Shown: positions 14,873 to 23,100 of the stretch, one piece after another | How positions within the stretch are numbered: position 1 is the stretch's first letter | Layout of the letters: the number at the start of each line of letters is the position of its first letter | Assembly: GCA_017432565.1 (NCBI GenBank) | Contig: JAFRIW010000052.1 | Span: forward strand, 1 to 40,479 | Direction of reading: 5' to 3' | DNA: 40,479 nucleotides | Origin: Lachnospiraceae bacterium | GTDB lineage: Bacteria > Bacillota > Clostridia > Lachnospirales > Lachnospiraceae | Notes under the pieces: model-generated | Told to the model about the DNA's origin: nothing | The model's database searches: none | The model's input: the letters and a program-made list of their open reading frames with translations, nothing else | Translations under genes and position numbers: made by a program

Positions 14873-15832
14873 TTATGAGCTCCTCCGGGTGGCCAGGCCT
14901 TTTACCAGCACCTTTTCGCCCCGGATCAGTGCGGGACGCAGGGTCTGTTCCTCTTCGGCGGGAATTCTGTCAAAGGCGTAAGCCGTCTCCGGAGAGTAAT
15001 CCGCCGCCTCGATGTCGTGACTGTGAAGATAATATTTCAGCTGGGAAATCAGATCGGAAGCCGCCTCCCGGTCTTCCAGTGTGGAAGCCGTCTCCAGGAT
15101 ACCCGAAATCAGGCTGATTACTTCTGTTTCCTGCGCCTTATCCGATCTGCCGCTCTCCGCGGCGGCGCTCTGTGTCAGCGCTTTTCTGCCCGCGGCCTCC
15201 GAAAGTGTTTTGTCCATCACCATCGTCATGGTCAGGAGGTTCCGGTAAATTTTCTCCGCATCCGGCGCCAGCTCTGTCTGAATATCAAAAGTCATATTCG
15301 CCGCTCTGCGCACGGCGGCAAGGCGGCCTGAGAACCACAGGGCAAAACCGCCGAGAACCGTCAGTCCCAGAAGCCCCGGGGCGGAAATGCTCCTGCCTCC
15401 CGTCAGGGCAGCGGAAAGCGGTCCTGCTGCCAGCGCGGCTGCCCCTGTTGCCAGCAGAAGCGGAGAAGCAAGTTTTGACAGAAACTCCTTCACTGCCCCG
15501 GGCGCGCCATGTTTTGCCCCCGCGGCACTTCCCGCGCCGGGAATCACACTCAGCGTGCCGCCCAAGTCCGGAAGCAGCCTGCCTTCCCCATCCCGCACAT
15601 AGACCTTCGGCTCCCCGGCGCTGTCAGTGAGAGACGCCGCCGCGGAAACCGCCGTCATCATCTGATAGGCAGCCTCCCGCTCCGCGTCCGTCACAGCCTC
15701 CTGATTGTAGGCAGCCAGCATCCGTCCGCACTCGTCCCGCACGGTGCCCGACGCTTCCGCAGGCGTCCGGGCCTGCCCCAGCGCCCTGAGAAACCGCTCC
15801 TGATCCTGTTCCAGTATTGCCTGCATTGTCAT
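14873..15832 (-). CDS. Membrane partner of the Hsp70-like ATPase, possibly GrpE-like tail
   Basis: The protein has 319 residues and starts at ATG 15832 with a modest AGAGGG site; the TAA abuts the ATG of the Hsp70-like gene. Residues 1-65 are helical and charged; 66-115 are a Gly/Pro-rich region. Residues 121-145 and 150-172 are hydrophobic and probably span the membrane as a hairpin. Residues 180-270 are helical. The last 60 residues (DIEAADYSPETAYAFD, then TLRPALIRGEKVLVKG) recall the short beta domain of GrpE-type nucleotide exchange factors, where LRPALV and KG elements recur. That resemblance is weak and needs a profile search. The gene order suggests a subunit or exchange factor for the adjacent ATPase. 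I do not recognise the protein otherwise. Confidence 0.65.
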   Translation of the reverse strand: MTMQAILEQDQERFLRALGQARTPAEASGTVRDECGRMLAAYNQEAVTDAEREAAYQMMTAVSAAASLTDSAGEPKVYVRDGEGRLLPDLGGTLSVIPGAGSAAGAKHGAPGAVKEFLSKLASPLLLATGAAALAAGPLSAALTGGRSISAPGLLGLTVLGGFALWFSGRLAAVRRAANMTFDIQTELAPDAEKIYRNLLTMTMVMDKTLSEAAGRKALTQSAAAESGRSDKAQETEVISLISGILETASTLEDREAASDLISQLKYYLHSHDIEAADYSPETAYAFDRIPAEEEQTLRPALIRGEKVLVKGLATRRSS

Positions 15833-15935
15833 TTGAACGTTCCCTCTTTATTTACTGTCTTTCTTCAATGTCTTGATTGATTCCAAGGGTCCAATACAAA
15901 TTTAATGAATTTTCGGGAATTCTTCAATTGTCATT

Positions 15936-17327
15936 TCATCCCTGCAGAACAAATTCATCATTGATGTACAGGAATTTCTTTTCGCAGACGATTTCTCCGC
16001 TGGAAGTATTGATGACTAAAACATTCACTCCGTGAATCCCATACGGATTCCAGTTATAACAGGTCCCGTCGCCCGGATAAATCGAGATCAGCTCATCCCC
16101 GTCCGGGAAAATCTGATCAAAAGCAGCCCTGTCCGCCGTGTCCTCCAGCACATAGATTCCTGCCGCGCGGTCGCTGAAAGCACAGTCGGTGAGGGCAACA
16201 TTGGGCCGTTTATAGTCCCTCTCATACCGGTCCGGAAAATCTCCCACCGTATCACAGACCACGGCTGCGTAATCCGGGCAGGCGTCCAGCCAGTTTATGA
16301 GCTCATCCAGGTGATTTTCAATTGAGAAATAATCATCCATACCGGCCAGCTGATGTCCGCTGTAGGTGTTATTAAAGTCTTCTGAGTATTTCTCCTTCAG
16401 TTCCCTCGTAAACCGCAGTGCACCGTGAATATTCAGATGACAGGAATCGGTAAACAGCCTGTCTTCATAGCTGTCCCACCAGTCGACCGTGACGCCGGGA
16501 AACGCTTCTTTTACCGCTTCAAAATACTGCTCAAAGCCCTGCACATATTCCTCTGAGAAAGTATCCGACGCCGGGAGCGGCAGCTTGACCAGATGAACAT
16601 GAATCCCGTTTTCCGCGCACAGGGCAAGCAGTTTCCTGTAGTAATCATCAAACAGAGGATTCACAAAAAAGGAGTGATAATCCACTATGATCGGGGCTTC
16701 CTTCACAGTCCGGTCTATATATCTGCCGTCGTGAATATCATAGAAATACCGGGTCCCTGTATTGCCTTCCAGCCGCTGGTTGAAACCGCCGTTTGACAGC
16801 GATGCAATATATTTATCCGGCAGGAACAGCTCGTAGGAAATCCAGTCCAGATAAGCAGATTCCGACCAGATGGAAGACTCATCATGGCGTCTGGCCTCCT
16901 GCAGCATCTCCCAGTTGTCGCAGGCTGAATAACGGTGCGAATACATCGTCCGGATCCAGTAGCAGTCGCTCGTCTGGAAATGAAAATCCATAAAACTGAT
17001 AAAAACCGCTTTCGGGGCGTCGTTGTATTTCAGATATTCCTTTAAAGTGTAGTAATTCTCCATGGGCGTCGTTCCGCCCAGCGACAGATTGACGCAGGAA
17101 TCCGACAGGACTTCCGGCAGATAGGCTGTGTTTGCTTCGGAATCCCCCAGAATCAGGACATCATAGGAATGGCCGGTTTTATTCTGACAGACCTCTCTGT
17201 TCCAGAGATAATAAGGCGCCTCCTCATCCGTATATCCCATCATATTCATCCGGGCATAAAGGGAGATCAGAATGAAAGGAAGCATCACCATGATACATTT
17301 TATTAAAAAGATGATTTTGTTCTTCAT
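15936..17327 (-). CDS. Membrane-anchored SGNH-type acyl-transfer protein (AlgJ/DltD-like)
   Basis: The protein has 463 residues and starts at ATG 17327. It has an N-terminal signal anchor (residues 1-25, KIIFLIKCIMVMLPFILISL) and an extracellular SGNH-hydrolase-like domain: block I is VLILGDSEANTAY (the nucleophile Ser in GDS) and the catalytic Asp-Ser-x-His motif is TDSCHLNIHG near residue 275. The gene lies 15 bases after the MBOAT gene. In known pairs (AlgI/AlgJ, DltB/DltD, PatA/PatB) the MBOAT protein moves an acyl group across the membrane and the SGNH partner transfers it to a polysaccharide or teichoic acid. The C-terminal 150 residues (YERDYKRPNVALTDCAFSDR region) form a separate beta-rich domain I do not recognise. 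Confidence 0.82.
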   Translation of the reverse strand: MKNKIIFLIKCIMVMLPFILISLYARMNMMGYTDEEAPYYLWNREVCQNKTGHSYDVLILGDSEANTAYLPEVLSDSCVNLSLGGTTPMENYYTLKEYLKYNDAPKAVFISFMDFHFQTSDCYWIRTMYSHRYSACDNWEMLQEARRHDESSIWSESAYLDWISYELFLPDKYIASLSNGGFNQRLEGNTGTRYFYDIHDGRYIDRTVKEAPIIVDYHSFFVNPLFDDYYRKLLALCAENGIHVHLVKLPLPASDTFSEEYVQGFEQYFEAVKEAFPGVTVDWWDSYEDRLFTDSCHLNIHGALRFTRELKEKYSEDFNNTYSGHQLAGMDDYFSIENHLDELINWLDACPDYAAVVCDTVGDFPDRYERDYKRPNVALTDCAFSDRAAGIYVLEDTADRAAFDQIFPDGDELISIYPGDGTCYNWNPYGIHGVNVLVINTSSGEIVCEKKFLYINDEFVLQG

Positions 17328-17342
17328 CCGCAGCCGCCCTTC

Positions 17343-18827
17343 TCAGAATTGAAAATAGATAAATTCCATCCCGCTGAGGTCCAGAGACAGGATAATCATG
17401 ATCACGGCGCCCCAGTAAATCATGTAGCGGAAGGCCAGATTTTGCCCTGACAGCCATTTTCTGACGTCCACGCCTCTTTTTCTCATACAGCCGGCGGTCA
17501 CCAGCGCCGCCAGCGCGATGACCAGCAGATTCATATTGCGGGTATTCAGCCCCAGCTCATATATTCCGTCGTTCAGCAACATTCCGATGTTTGAGAGGTC
17601 AAAAGAGGACCGCAGGATATACAGCGCGGAATGCAGCGACCGTGCCCGGAAGAAAATCCAGGCAATATCCACGAGCACGAAGGTCTTCAAAATCCTGAAA
17701 AACCGCCATGAGAAGGAAGTGTCGTCCACTTGGAACCGGGCGGAAAGCTTCGCGCGGACCGGGGACAGGAGATCTTCCGCGATCTGATACAGGCCGTGAA
17801 TCACGCCCCACAGCACAAAATTCATGCTGGCGCCGTGCCACAGACCCGAGACGGCGAAAGTCACAAACACATTCCGGTATTTTTTCAGCCTGGAACATCT
17901 GCTTCCGCCGAGGGGAATATAAACATAATCTCTGAACCAGGTGCTCAGGGAAATATGCCATCTTCTCCAGAATTCTCTCACGGATTCGGCAAAATAGGGC
18001 TGCTCGAAGTTATCCATCAGCCGGATGCCGAGCACCTTCGCGGCGCCTTTGGCAATGGTGGAATAGCCCATAAAATCACAGTAGATCTGGATGGCAAAAA
18101 ATACATTGGCCAGCACCAGCTGAAAGCCCCTGTAGTCCTCATAGGCGTCGTAGACCGTGTTCACCAGCACGGCGCAGCGGTCGGCGATGACCAGCTTCAG
18201 GAAATACCCCCAGAGCATGATCAGGAGTCCGTCCCGGACGCCGGGAATATCAAATTTCTTCGGGGTGTCCAGCTGCCGCAGGAGATTTCCGGACCGCTCG
18301 ATGGGGCCTGCCACCAGCTGGGGGAAGAAAGAGACAAAAAGTGCATATTTCAGCAGATTTCTTTCCGCCCGGGTGTCGCCGCGGTAAACATCGATCAGAT
18401 AGCCCAGTGCCTGGAAAATATAGAAAGAGATGCCGACCGGCAGAAGAATGTCAAAAGGCTGAATATTCAGTTCAATTCCGAACAGATGGGCGGTATTTTC
18501 CGCGATGTCCAGCGCGAAATTGAAATATTTGAAATAGAAAAGAATCGCGAGATTCGCCGCGAGCACTGCCGTAAGCACAACCCGGGACAGATGCCCCGCA
18601 TGACCCGGGTCTTCATCCTTTTGCCGGATGCGCTCCAGCAGCAATGCGCCTGCATAGGTGACAAGCGTCGATGTTAAGAGCAGCAATGCATATTCCGCAT
18701 TCCAGCTCATATAGAAATAATAGCTGGCAATTAAAAGCCAGCTATTCTTCAGCTTTCCGGGAAGCACATAATAAGCAAGTACAACTAACGGAAAGAAAAT
18801 CAGAAATTCGCCTGAATTGAACAGCAT
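17343..18827 (-). CDS. MBOAT-family membrane O-acyltransferase (AlgI/DltB-like)
   Basis: The protein has 494 residues and begins MLFNSGEFLIFFPLVVLAYY, the usual opening of AlgI-type MBOAT proteins. About ten membrane helices are visible. Characteristic stretches are LLPVGISFYIFQALGYLIDVYRG, FFPQLVAGPIERS, IQIYCDFMGYSTIAKGAA, the FWRRWHISLSTWFRDYVYIP block and the catalytic-His region SGLWHGASMNF. It should pass acyl groups, commonly acetyl, from a cytoplasmic donor to the exterior for the SGNH partner encoded next. The upstream promoter (18875-18902) has a consensus -10. The target glycan cannot be told, since no polysaccharide biosynthesis gene lies nearby. Confidence 0.93.
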   Translation of the reverse strand: MLFNSGEFLIFFPLVVLAYYVLPGKLKNSWLLIASYYFYMSWNAEYALLLLTSTLVTYAGALLLERIRQKDEDPGHAGHLSRVVLTAVLAANLAILFYFKYFNFALDIAENTAHLFGIELNIQPFDILLPVGISFYIFQALGYLIDVYRGDTRAERNLLKYALFVSFFPQLVAGPIERSGNLLRQLDTPKKFDIPGVRDGLLIMLWGYFLKLVIADRCAVLVNTVYDAYEDYRGFQLVLANVFFAIQIYCDFMGYSTIAKGAAKVLGIRLMDNFEQPYFAESVREFWRRWHISLSTWFRDYVYIPLGGSRCSRLKKYRNVFVTFAVSGLWHGASMNFVLWGVIHGLYQIAEDLLSPVRAKLSARFQVDDTSFSWRFFRILKTFVLVDIAWIFFRARSLHSALYILRSSFDLSNIGMLLNDGIYELGLNTRNMNLLVIALAALVTAGCMRKRGVDVRKWLSGQNLAFRYMIYWGAVIMIILSLDLSGMEFIYFQF

Positions 18828-18874
18828 CTCTAAACATCTCTTTCCGGCGGGCGCTGATGCGTCCGACCGCTTTC

Positions 18875-18907
18875 ATTATACCTGCCTGTCTGCAGTCTGC
18901 AAGACTG
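18875..18907 (-). promoter_or_regulatory. Promoter with dyad upstream of the MBOAT gene
   Basis: On the minus strand: -35 TTGCAG (18897-18902), 16 bases, -10 TATAAT (18875-18880). A perfect 6-base dyad CAGTCT-GCA-AGACTG (18893-18907) covers the -35, and a wider TCTGCA/TGCAGA dyad surrounds it. A repressor or activator site is plausible. Confidence 0.55.
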
Positions 18908-18939
18908 ATTGCAGATTCAGGAGCGTTTACGGCGTTTTT

Positions 18940-19107
18940 TTATTCAGTCTGCTGTCCGGCCCTGCGGGCTTCAATCTCTGCATGGATCTGCGGCAGCTTC
19001 TTTTCCAGATCGAATCCGCGGAAGAGCAGGAACATGATCAGGTTGATGACAACCGGAAAGTAATTGGAGAAAGCGTAGTTGTGGATACGGGCGGCACGCT
19101 TTCTCAT
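18940..19107 (-). pseudogene. C-terminal remnant of a GPH/MelB-type sugar symporter
   Basis: In the frame ending at TAA 18940-18942 the translation runs from an internal ATG at 19107 for 55 residues. It contains a membrane helix (FPVVINLIMFLLFRGFDLEK) followed by KLPQIHAEIEARR. This matches the last helix and tail of GPH-family symporters; the intact member at 34190-35593 ends in a comparable helix followed by DFEEKLPEIL. The other 400 residues are missing. Upstream of 19107 the sequence is out of frame with this piece: an overlapping short reading frame (ATG 19186, coupled to the flavodoxin stop as ATGA) encodes a brief hydrophobic stretch and then shadows the remnant. Confidence 0.7.
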
Positions 19108-19182
19108 GCAGCCATCGTGGCAAGAGAATATAAATGCCCATCAGCACAAACGCCCAGTGCGACATGCCAAGATGCATTCTTC

Positions 19183-19902
19183 TCATTTAATCCCCTCAAT
19201 CCAGGACTGCAGGTCCGCTTCCGACACGTTTCCGCCAAAGCGCTTTCCTTCCAGCCAGGTTCCGCTGCCGGCAAGCGCTTCCATGTTGGGGCCGCTTCTG
19301 CCGATCCCGCTGCTTCCGGAAGTACAGAACGGAATCACCGTGATCCCTTCAAAGCTGTATTTCTCGACAAATGTATCCAGGATGCGCGGCTCTTCGCCCC
19401 ACCAGATCGGAAATCCCAGATAGACCGTGGTATAACCATCGAGAGAAATATCCTCGCTGCCAATCTCCGGACGGGCACTTTTGTCATTCTGCTCTTTTGT
19501 GGAGCGGCTGCTGCTGTCGTTATAGTTCAGATCCGCATCGGAATACGGCTCCGCTGCCAGAATCTCATACAGATCGCCTCCGGTAACTGCCGCGATCCGC
19601 TCAGCCACACCCTTCGTGGTTCCCGTTGCGGAAAAGTACGCGACCAGCACCTCCGCGTGCTCTGCCGGAGTTTCTTCCGTAACTGCTTCTGCCTCTTCCG
19701 AGGGCTCTTCAACGGCGGCTTCGGCGGACGCTTCGGAGGCGGCCTCTTCGGCGGTCTCTTCCGCTGCTGTTTCAGCTTCTGCCGCGATCTGTGTTTCTGC
19801 CGCCTGCGTATCTGCTGTCGTCTGTGCCTGTGAATTGCCGCCGCAGGCAGTGAGAACGGCAAGGAGCAGCGTCAGTGTCATGATTGAAAGAATTTTCTTC
19901 AT
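19183..19902 (-). CDS. Secreted flavodoxin-like lipoprotein
   Basis: The start at ATG 19902 follows GAGGAG and opens with a lipoprotein signal (MKKILSIMTLTLLLAVLTAC), giving 239 residues. Residues 22-85 are a repetitive Ala/Glu/Thr tether. The rest is a flavodoxin fold: the phosphate-binding loop YFSATGTTKGVAERIA begins near residue 90, GFPIWWGEEPR provides the flavin-stacking Trp region, and FCTSGSSGIG lies near residue 200. Extracellular FMN flavodoxins of this sort occur in gut Clostridia, where they may carry electrons outside the membrane. It is the last intact gene of the TetR-controlled operon with a cupin protein, aldo/keto reductase and flavin reductase-like protein. Confidence 0.88.
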   Translation of the reverse strand: MKKILSIMTLTLLLAVLTACGGNSQAQTTADTQAAETQIAAEAETAAEETAEEAASEASAEAAVEEPSEEAEAVTEETPAEHAEVLVAYFSATGTTKGVAERIAAVTGGDLYEILAAEPYSDADLNYNDSSSRSTKEQNDKSARPEIGSEDISLDGYTTVYLGFPIWWGEEPRILDTFVEKYSFEGITVIPFCTSGSSGIGRSGPNMEALAGSGTWLEGKRFGGNVSEADLQSWIEGIK

Positions 19903-19928
19903 ATCTCTCCTCTTCCGGTTATTTCTGT

Positions 19929-20684
19929 TTATTTCAGACTGCTGTAATCCTCTTCGTTTACAGCTTCCAGCCATTCGTTACCCGTCTCTTCTCCCGCGAC
20001 CTCAACGGCCAGATGCGAAAACCACGAATCAGGCGCTGCGCCGTGCCAGTGCTTTACACCTGCCGGAATGTTGACAACCATGCCGGGAGTCATCTCTTCA
20101 GCTTCTTTGCCCCATTCCTGATAATAGCCTCTGCCGCCGACACAGATCAGAATCTGGCCGCCGCCGGATTTTGCATGATGAATATGCCAGTTATTACGGC
20201 ATCCCGGCTCAAAGGTCACATTGAAAACAGAGACCTGCTCCGTGGATACCGGAGCCAGATAACTCTGTCCCACGAAGAACTGTCCATAAGGATTCGGTTC
20301 TCCTACGGGGAAGAAAATTGTATTCTGATATCTGTCCTTCTCCGTCTGCGCCGGCTCCTCCTCGTTCCAGACTTCCTTCGCCAGCCGGAAGACCGCCCAG
20401 CCCTTCGGCCAGCCCACATACATTGTGGCATGTGTGATGATGGCGGCGATCTCTTCCTTTGTCACACCGTGTGCTTTCGCATTCTGCAGGTGATAGACGA
20501 GGGAGGAATCCGTAATGCCGGATGCCATCAGAGACACGACTGTAATAATGCATTTTGTCTTTACATCGATGGCTTCCTCATTCCATACCTCACCGAAAAG
20601 CACATCGTCGTTGAGATGCGCGAACATCGGGGCAAACTCACCCAGCTGATTTCTTCCTGCTGTCTGTACGATCTTTTCGCTCAT
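19929..20684 (-). CDS. Carboxymuconolactone decarboxylase-like / cupin fusion
   Basis: The protein has 251 residues and starts at ATG 20684. Residues 1-105 are an AhpD/CMD-like helical domain (HLNDDVLFGEVWNEEAIDVK, LMASGITDSSLVYHLQNAKA, then ITHATMYVGWPKG); the CxxC of AhpD is absent, so it is of the CMD type rather than a peroxidase. Residues 125-245 are a cupin with metal-binding histidines in NWHIHHAKSGGGQ and the second motif VVNIPAGVKHWHG. Fused CMD-cupin proteins are common in gut Firmicutes next to aldo/keto reductases and flavodoxins, as here. The substrate is unknown; a small-molecule decarboxylase, isomerase or dioxygenase-like role is possible. Confidence 0.88.
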   Translation of the reverse strand: MSEKIVQTAGRNQLGEFAPMFAHLNDDVLFGEVWNEEAIDVKTKCIITVVSLMASGITDSSLVYHLQNAKAHGVTKEEIAAIITHATMYVGWPKGWAVFRLAKEVWNEEEPAQTEKDRYQNTIFFPVGEPNPYGQFFVGQSYLAPVSTEQVSVFNVTFEPGCRNNWHIHHAKSGGGQILICVGGRGYYQEWGKEAEEMTPGMVVNIPAGVKHWHGAAPDSWFSHLAVEVAGEETGNEWLEAVNEEDYSSLK

Positions 20685-20695
20685 GATCTTCCTCC

Positions 20696-21742
20696 TTACT
20701 TCCCGTTCTTCTGATCACCGGTGGACCAGACGTGTTTTTCCTTTGCTGCTGCCGGCTTGTTCTGCGCCATGACGCCCGCCAGCGGGTGCGGCACATAGGG
20801 TTCTTCCAGATATGCGATTTCCTCTGCGGTCAGCTTCAGATCCACCGCCCCGGCAGCGCCCTCGATATGATGAAACTTCGTGGCGCCGACCACCGGTGAT
20901 GTGACCTTTGTCAGCAGCCAGGCGAGAGAGACCTCTGTCATCGTCACGCCGCGCTTTTTTGCTGTTTCCGCAACACGGGCGATGATCACATTGTCCTGGG
21001 CTGCCGTCGCATCATATTTGAACTTCGCGTAAGCATCTTCTTCGGCACGCTTTGTTCCGCCCTCTCCGGGAAGTCTGGAGAGTCTGCCGGAGGCCAGTGC
21101 GCTGTAGGGTGTGAGCGCGATATTCTCTTCGTCACAGTAGGGAACCATTTCCCGCTCCTCCTCACGGAAGATCAGGTTGTAGTGCCCCTGGACAGAGACA
21201 AATTTTGCATACCCTTCCTTCTCCGCCAGTGCGTTCGCCTTGGCGATCTGCCAGGCAAAGCAGTTGGAGATGCCGATATATCTGGCCTTTCCGGCCTTCA
21301 CAACGCGGTTCAGGCCGTCCATGATCTCCTCGATGGGCGTCTGCCAGTCCCACATGTGATAGATATAGAGATCCACGTAATCCATTCCGAGGTTCTGCAG
21401 ACTGGTGTTGATCATATTTTCGATGTGCTGCTGCCCGGAAATGCCGCGTTCGATCTCCTCCTGCGTTCTCGGAAGGAACTTCGTGGCGACAACTACATCC
21501 TCACGTTTTGCAAAATCACGCAGAGCCCGGCCGACGTACTGCTCGCTGGTGCCGCTCTGATAGGCGATTGCCGTATCATAGAAGTTCACGCCGAGCTCCA
21601 GACCGCGCCGGATGATCTCTCTTGTATGTTCTTCATCGATGGTCCAGCTGTGCTGCCCCCGCCCCGGATCGCCGAATCCCATGCATCCCATGCAGATCCG
21701 GGATACTGTCAGATCGGAATTTCCTAACTTTGTGTAATCCAT
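20696..21742 (-). CDS. Aldo/keto reductase
   Basis: The protein has 348 residues and starts at ATG 21742. The AKR barrel is evident: N-terminal GNSDLTVSRICMGCMGFG, catalytic Asp and Tyr in FYDTAIAYQSGTSEQYVG, Lys in VVVATKF, His in IYHMWDWQTP, and the NADPH-binding tail QDNVIIARVAETAKKRGVTM followed by a SPVVGAT segment. It is of the YajO/AKR11-13 type, NADPH-dependent and acting on aldehydes or ketones. The gene ends 11 bases before the CMD-cupin gene and follows the flavin reductase-like gene by 38 bases, all under the TetR promoter. Confidence 0.93.
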   Translation of the reverse strand: MDYTKLGNSDLTVSRICMGCMGFGDPGRGQHSWTIDEEHTREIIRRGLELGVNFYDTAIAYQSGTSEQYVGRALRDFAKREDVVVATKFLPRTQEEIERGISGQQHIENMINTSLQNLGMDYVDLYIYHMWDWQTPIEEIMDGLNRVVKAGKARYIGISNCFAWQIAKANALAEKEGYAKFVSVQGHYNLIFREEEREMVPYCDEENIALTPYSALASGRLSRLPGEGGTKRAEEDAYAKFKYDATAAQDNVIIARVAETAKKRGVTMTEVSLAWLLTKVTSPVVGATKFHHIEGAAGAVDLKLTAEEIAYLEEPYVPHPLAGVMAQNKPAAAKEKHVWSTGDQKNGK

Positions 21743-21780
21743 GGTTCCCCCTTTCGCAGTTACAATGCTGTCTCTCTTCC

Positions 21781-22323
21781 TCAGTTCATTTTTCCACAGT
21801 TGCCGACCTTCTCGCCGGTCACAAAATACTCATAGGTCGGGAATTCGAAAAGCACGGGTTTGAAGGTGTGATAATCGATTTTCCCCTGCTCATTCAGCAC
21901 GGCTTCGTCAGCGTAGGTCGCCAGAATCTTACAGATAAAGTGGTCAAAATTTTCAAGCTCATAGTTGCCGTCCACTTCACACTCGATGGAAACCTTCGCT
22001 TCGTCAATCAGCGGCGCACCGTTTTCTCCCATCGTCCAGGCAAACGCTTCCGATTTATCCGCCTTATTCCCGCTGATCGTACCCATGCGGTCCGCGTCCT
22101 TCAGCCAGGATTCATCAACGACGTTCACGGAAAGCTTTCTGTTTTCCCGGATTCCCCTGTTGATATAATGTGCCTGCACGAGTGAAACCATCAGGTGACT
22201 GTGTGCCACCGTTCCGGCGTGGGCGACAAGGGTCCAGGTCGGCTTGTCATTTACCATTGCCCCCACAACGATAACCGGGCAGGGATACAGTGCGAGCGTT
22301 GCTCCGATATTTTTCTTACTCAT
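21781..22323 (-). CDS. Flavin reductase-like (FMN split-barrel) protein
   Basis: The start at ATG 22323 is behind AAAGGAGAA; the product has 180 residues. An FMN-binding split barrel is indicated by YPCPVIVVGAMVNDKPTWT near the start, HAGTVAHSHLMVSLVQAHY, NRGIRENRKLSVNVV and DKSEAFAWT, all typical of flavin reductase-like family members that bind FMN as a dimer. It probably supplies reduced flavin or serves as an FMN oxidoreductase within the redox operon. Located 47 bases after the TetR gene. Confidence 0.88.
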   Translation of the reverse strand: MSKKNIGATLALYPCPVIVVGAMVNDKPTWTLVAHAGTVAHSHLMVSLVQAHYINRGIRENRKLSVNVVDESWLKDADRMGTISGNKADKSEAFAWTMGENGAPLIDEAKVSIECEVDGNYELENFDHFICKILATYADEAVLNEQGKIDYHTFKPVLFEFPTYEYFVTGEKVGNCGKMN

Positions 22324-22370
22324 TCTGCTTCTCCTTTGTGTCTTTGAAAGTGATGTAAACTGTGCTGTCT

Positions 22371-22994
22371 TTATTCTCCCAGAAGCCTGAGCAGGCATCT
22401 GTAAGTAAGCTCATAAACGGTCTGATACACGTATTCGATGCCCGCCTCCTGCATCGCTGCCTTCTGTTTGTCCGTGACTTCCGCATAGGGGTAGATTCCG
22501 AACATGAAAGGAAAGAAGGTATAGATGAAGTTCCTGATATCCGCCGCACTCATCTCAGGACAGAATTTTTCCAGAAGCGTGTTCATCAGTTCCAGGGAAC
22601 GGCCGTAGGACTGCTTGAAGATCGTCAGGAGCTCCTGCCGGCTGTTGGCTTCCATGTCGTAATTATTCATCGAAAGCAGCTTTAAGAGCTGCTGCCTTTC
22701 TGCCAGAGACTGTGCAATCCGGTCTGCCAGCTGTGCTTTCGTCAGCTGATCATTTTCCTCAAGGATCGCGAGCAGCTGTGCGTTCCAGCGGTCATATTCC
22801 CTTTTGAATAGGGCCAGGAAGATCTCTTCTTTTGTTTCGAAATAGTTATAGATTGTGGGACGGGAAAAGGATGTGATACTGCCGATCTCCTTGAGCGTGA
22901 TCTCCCGGAAACTCATCGTCCGGTAAAGCTGTTCGCAGGCATCCACGATTTCTTCCCGCTTCTGTGCAACCTGCTCCGGTGTTCCTTTTCTCAT
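22371..22994 (-). CDS. TetR-family regulator of the redox operon
   Basis: The protein has 207 residues and starts at ATG 22994. The N-terminal helix-turn-helix is clear: FREITLKEIGSITSFSRPTIYNYF with following KEEIFLALF. The C-terminal ligand domain is helical and of unknown ligand. Upstream lies a consensus promoter with two TGACACNGTGTCA palindromes, one overlapping the -35 and one near the start of transcription, so it almost certainly represses itself and the downstream genes (flavin reductase-like, AKR, CMD-cupin, flavodoxin). Confidence 0.92.
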   Translation of the reverse strand: MRKGTPEQVAQKREEIVDACEQLYRTMSFREITLKEIGSITSFSRPTIYNYFETKEEIFLALFKREYDRWNAQLLAILEENDQLTKAQLADRIAQSLAERQQLLKLLSMNNYDMEANSRQELLTIFKQSYGRSLELMNTLLEKFCPEMSAADIRNFIYTFFPFMFGIYPYAEVTDKQKAAMQEAGIEYVYQTVYELTYRCLLRLLGE

Positions 22995-23038
22995 TGCAAT
23001 TTCCTCCGAGACTTGGGATAAAGTGCCGGCACATTATT

Positions 23039-23089
23039 CTGACACTGTGTCAGCATGTTTATTATAGGTGTTTTCTGACACCGTGTCAA
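23039..23089 (-). promoter_or_regulatory. tetR operon promoter with two palindromic operators
   Basis: On the minus strand: -35 TTGACA (23084-23089), 17 bases, -10 TATAAT (23061-23066), both perfect consensus. Operator O1 CTGACACTGTGTCAG (23039-23053) is a perfect 15-base palindrome just downstream of the -10. O2 TGACACCGTGTCA (23076-23088) overlaps the -35. Centres are 36 bases apart. Confidence 0.85.
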
Positions 23090-23100
23090 CACATTATTAC

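Noticed and set aside
18971..19186. 71-residue minus-strand frame starting at the flavodoxin stop
   Set aside because: Only its first 22 or so residues look protein-like (short hydrophobic stretch); the rest is an out-of-frame reading of the symporter remnant. Treated as part of the deletion scar.
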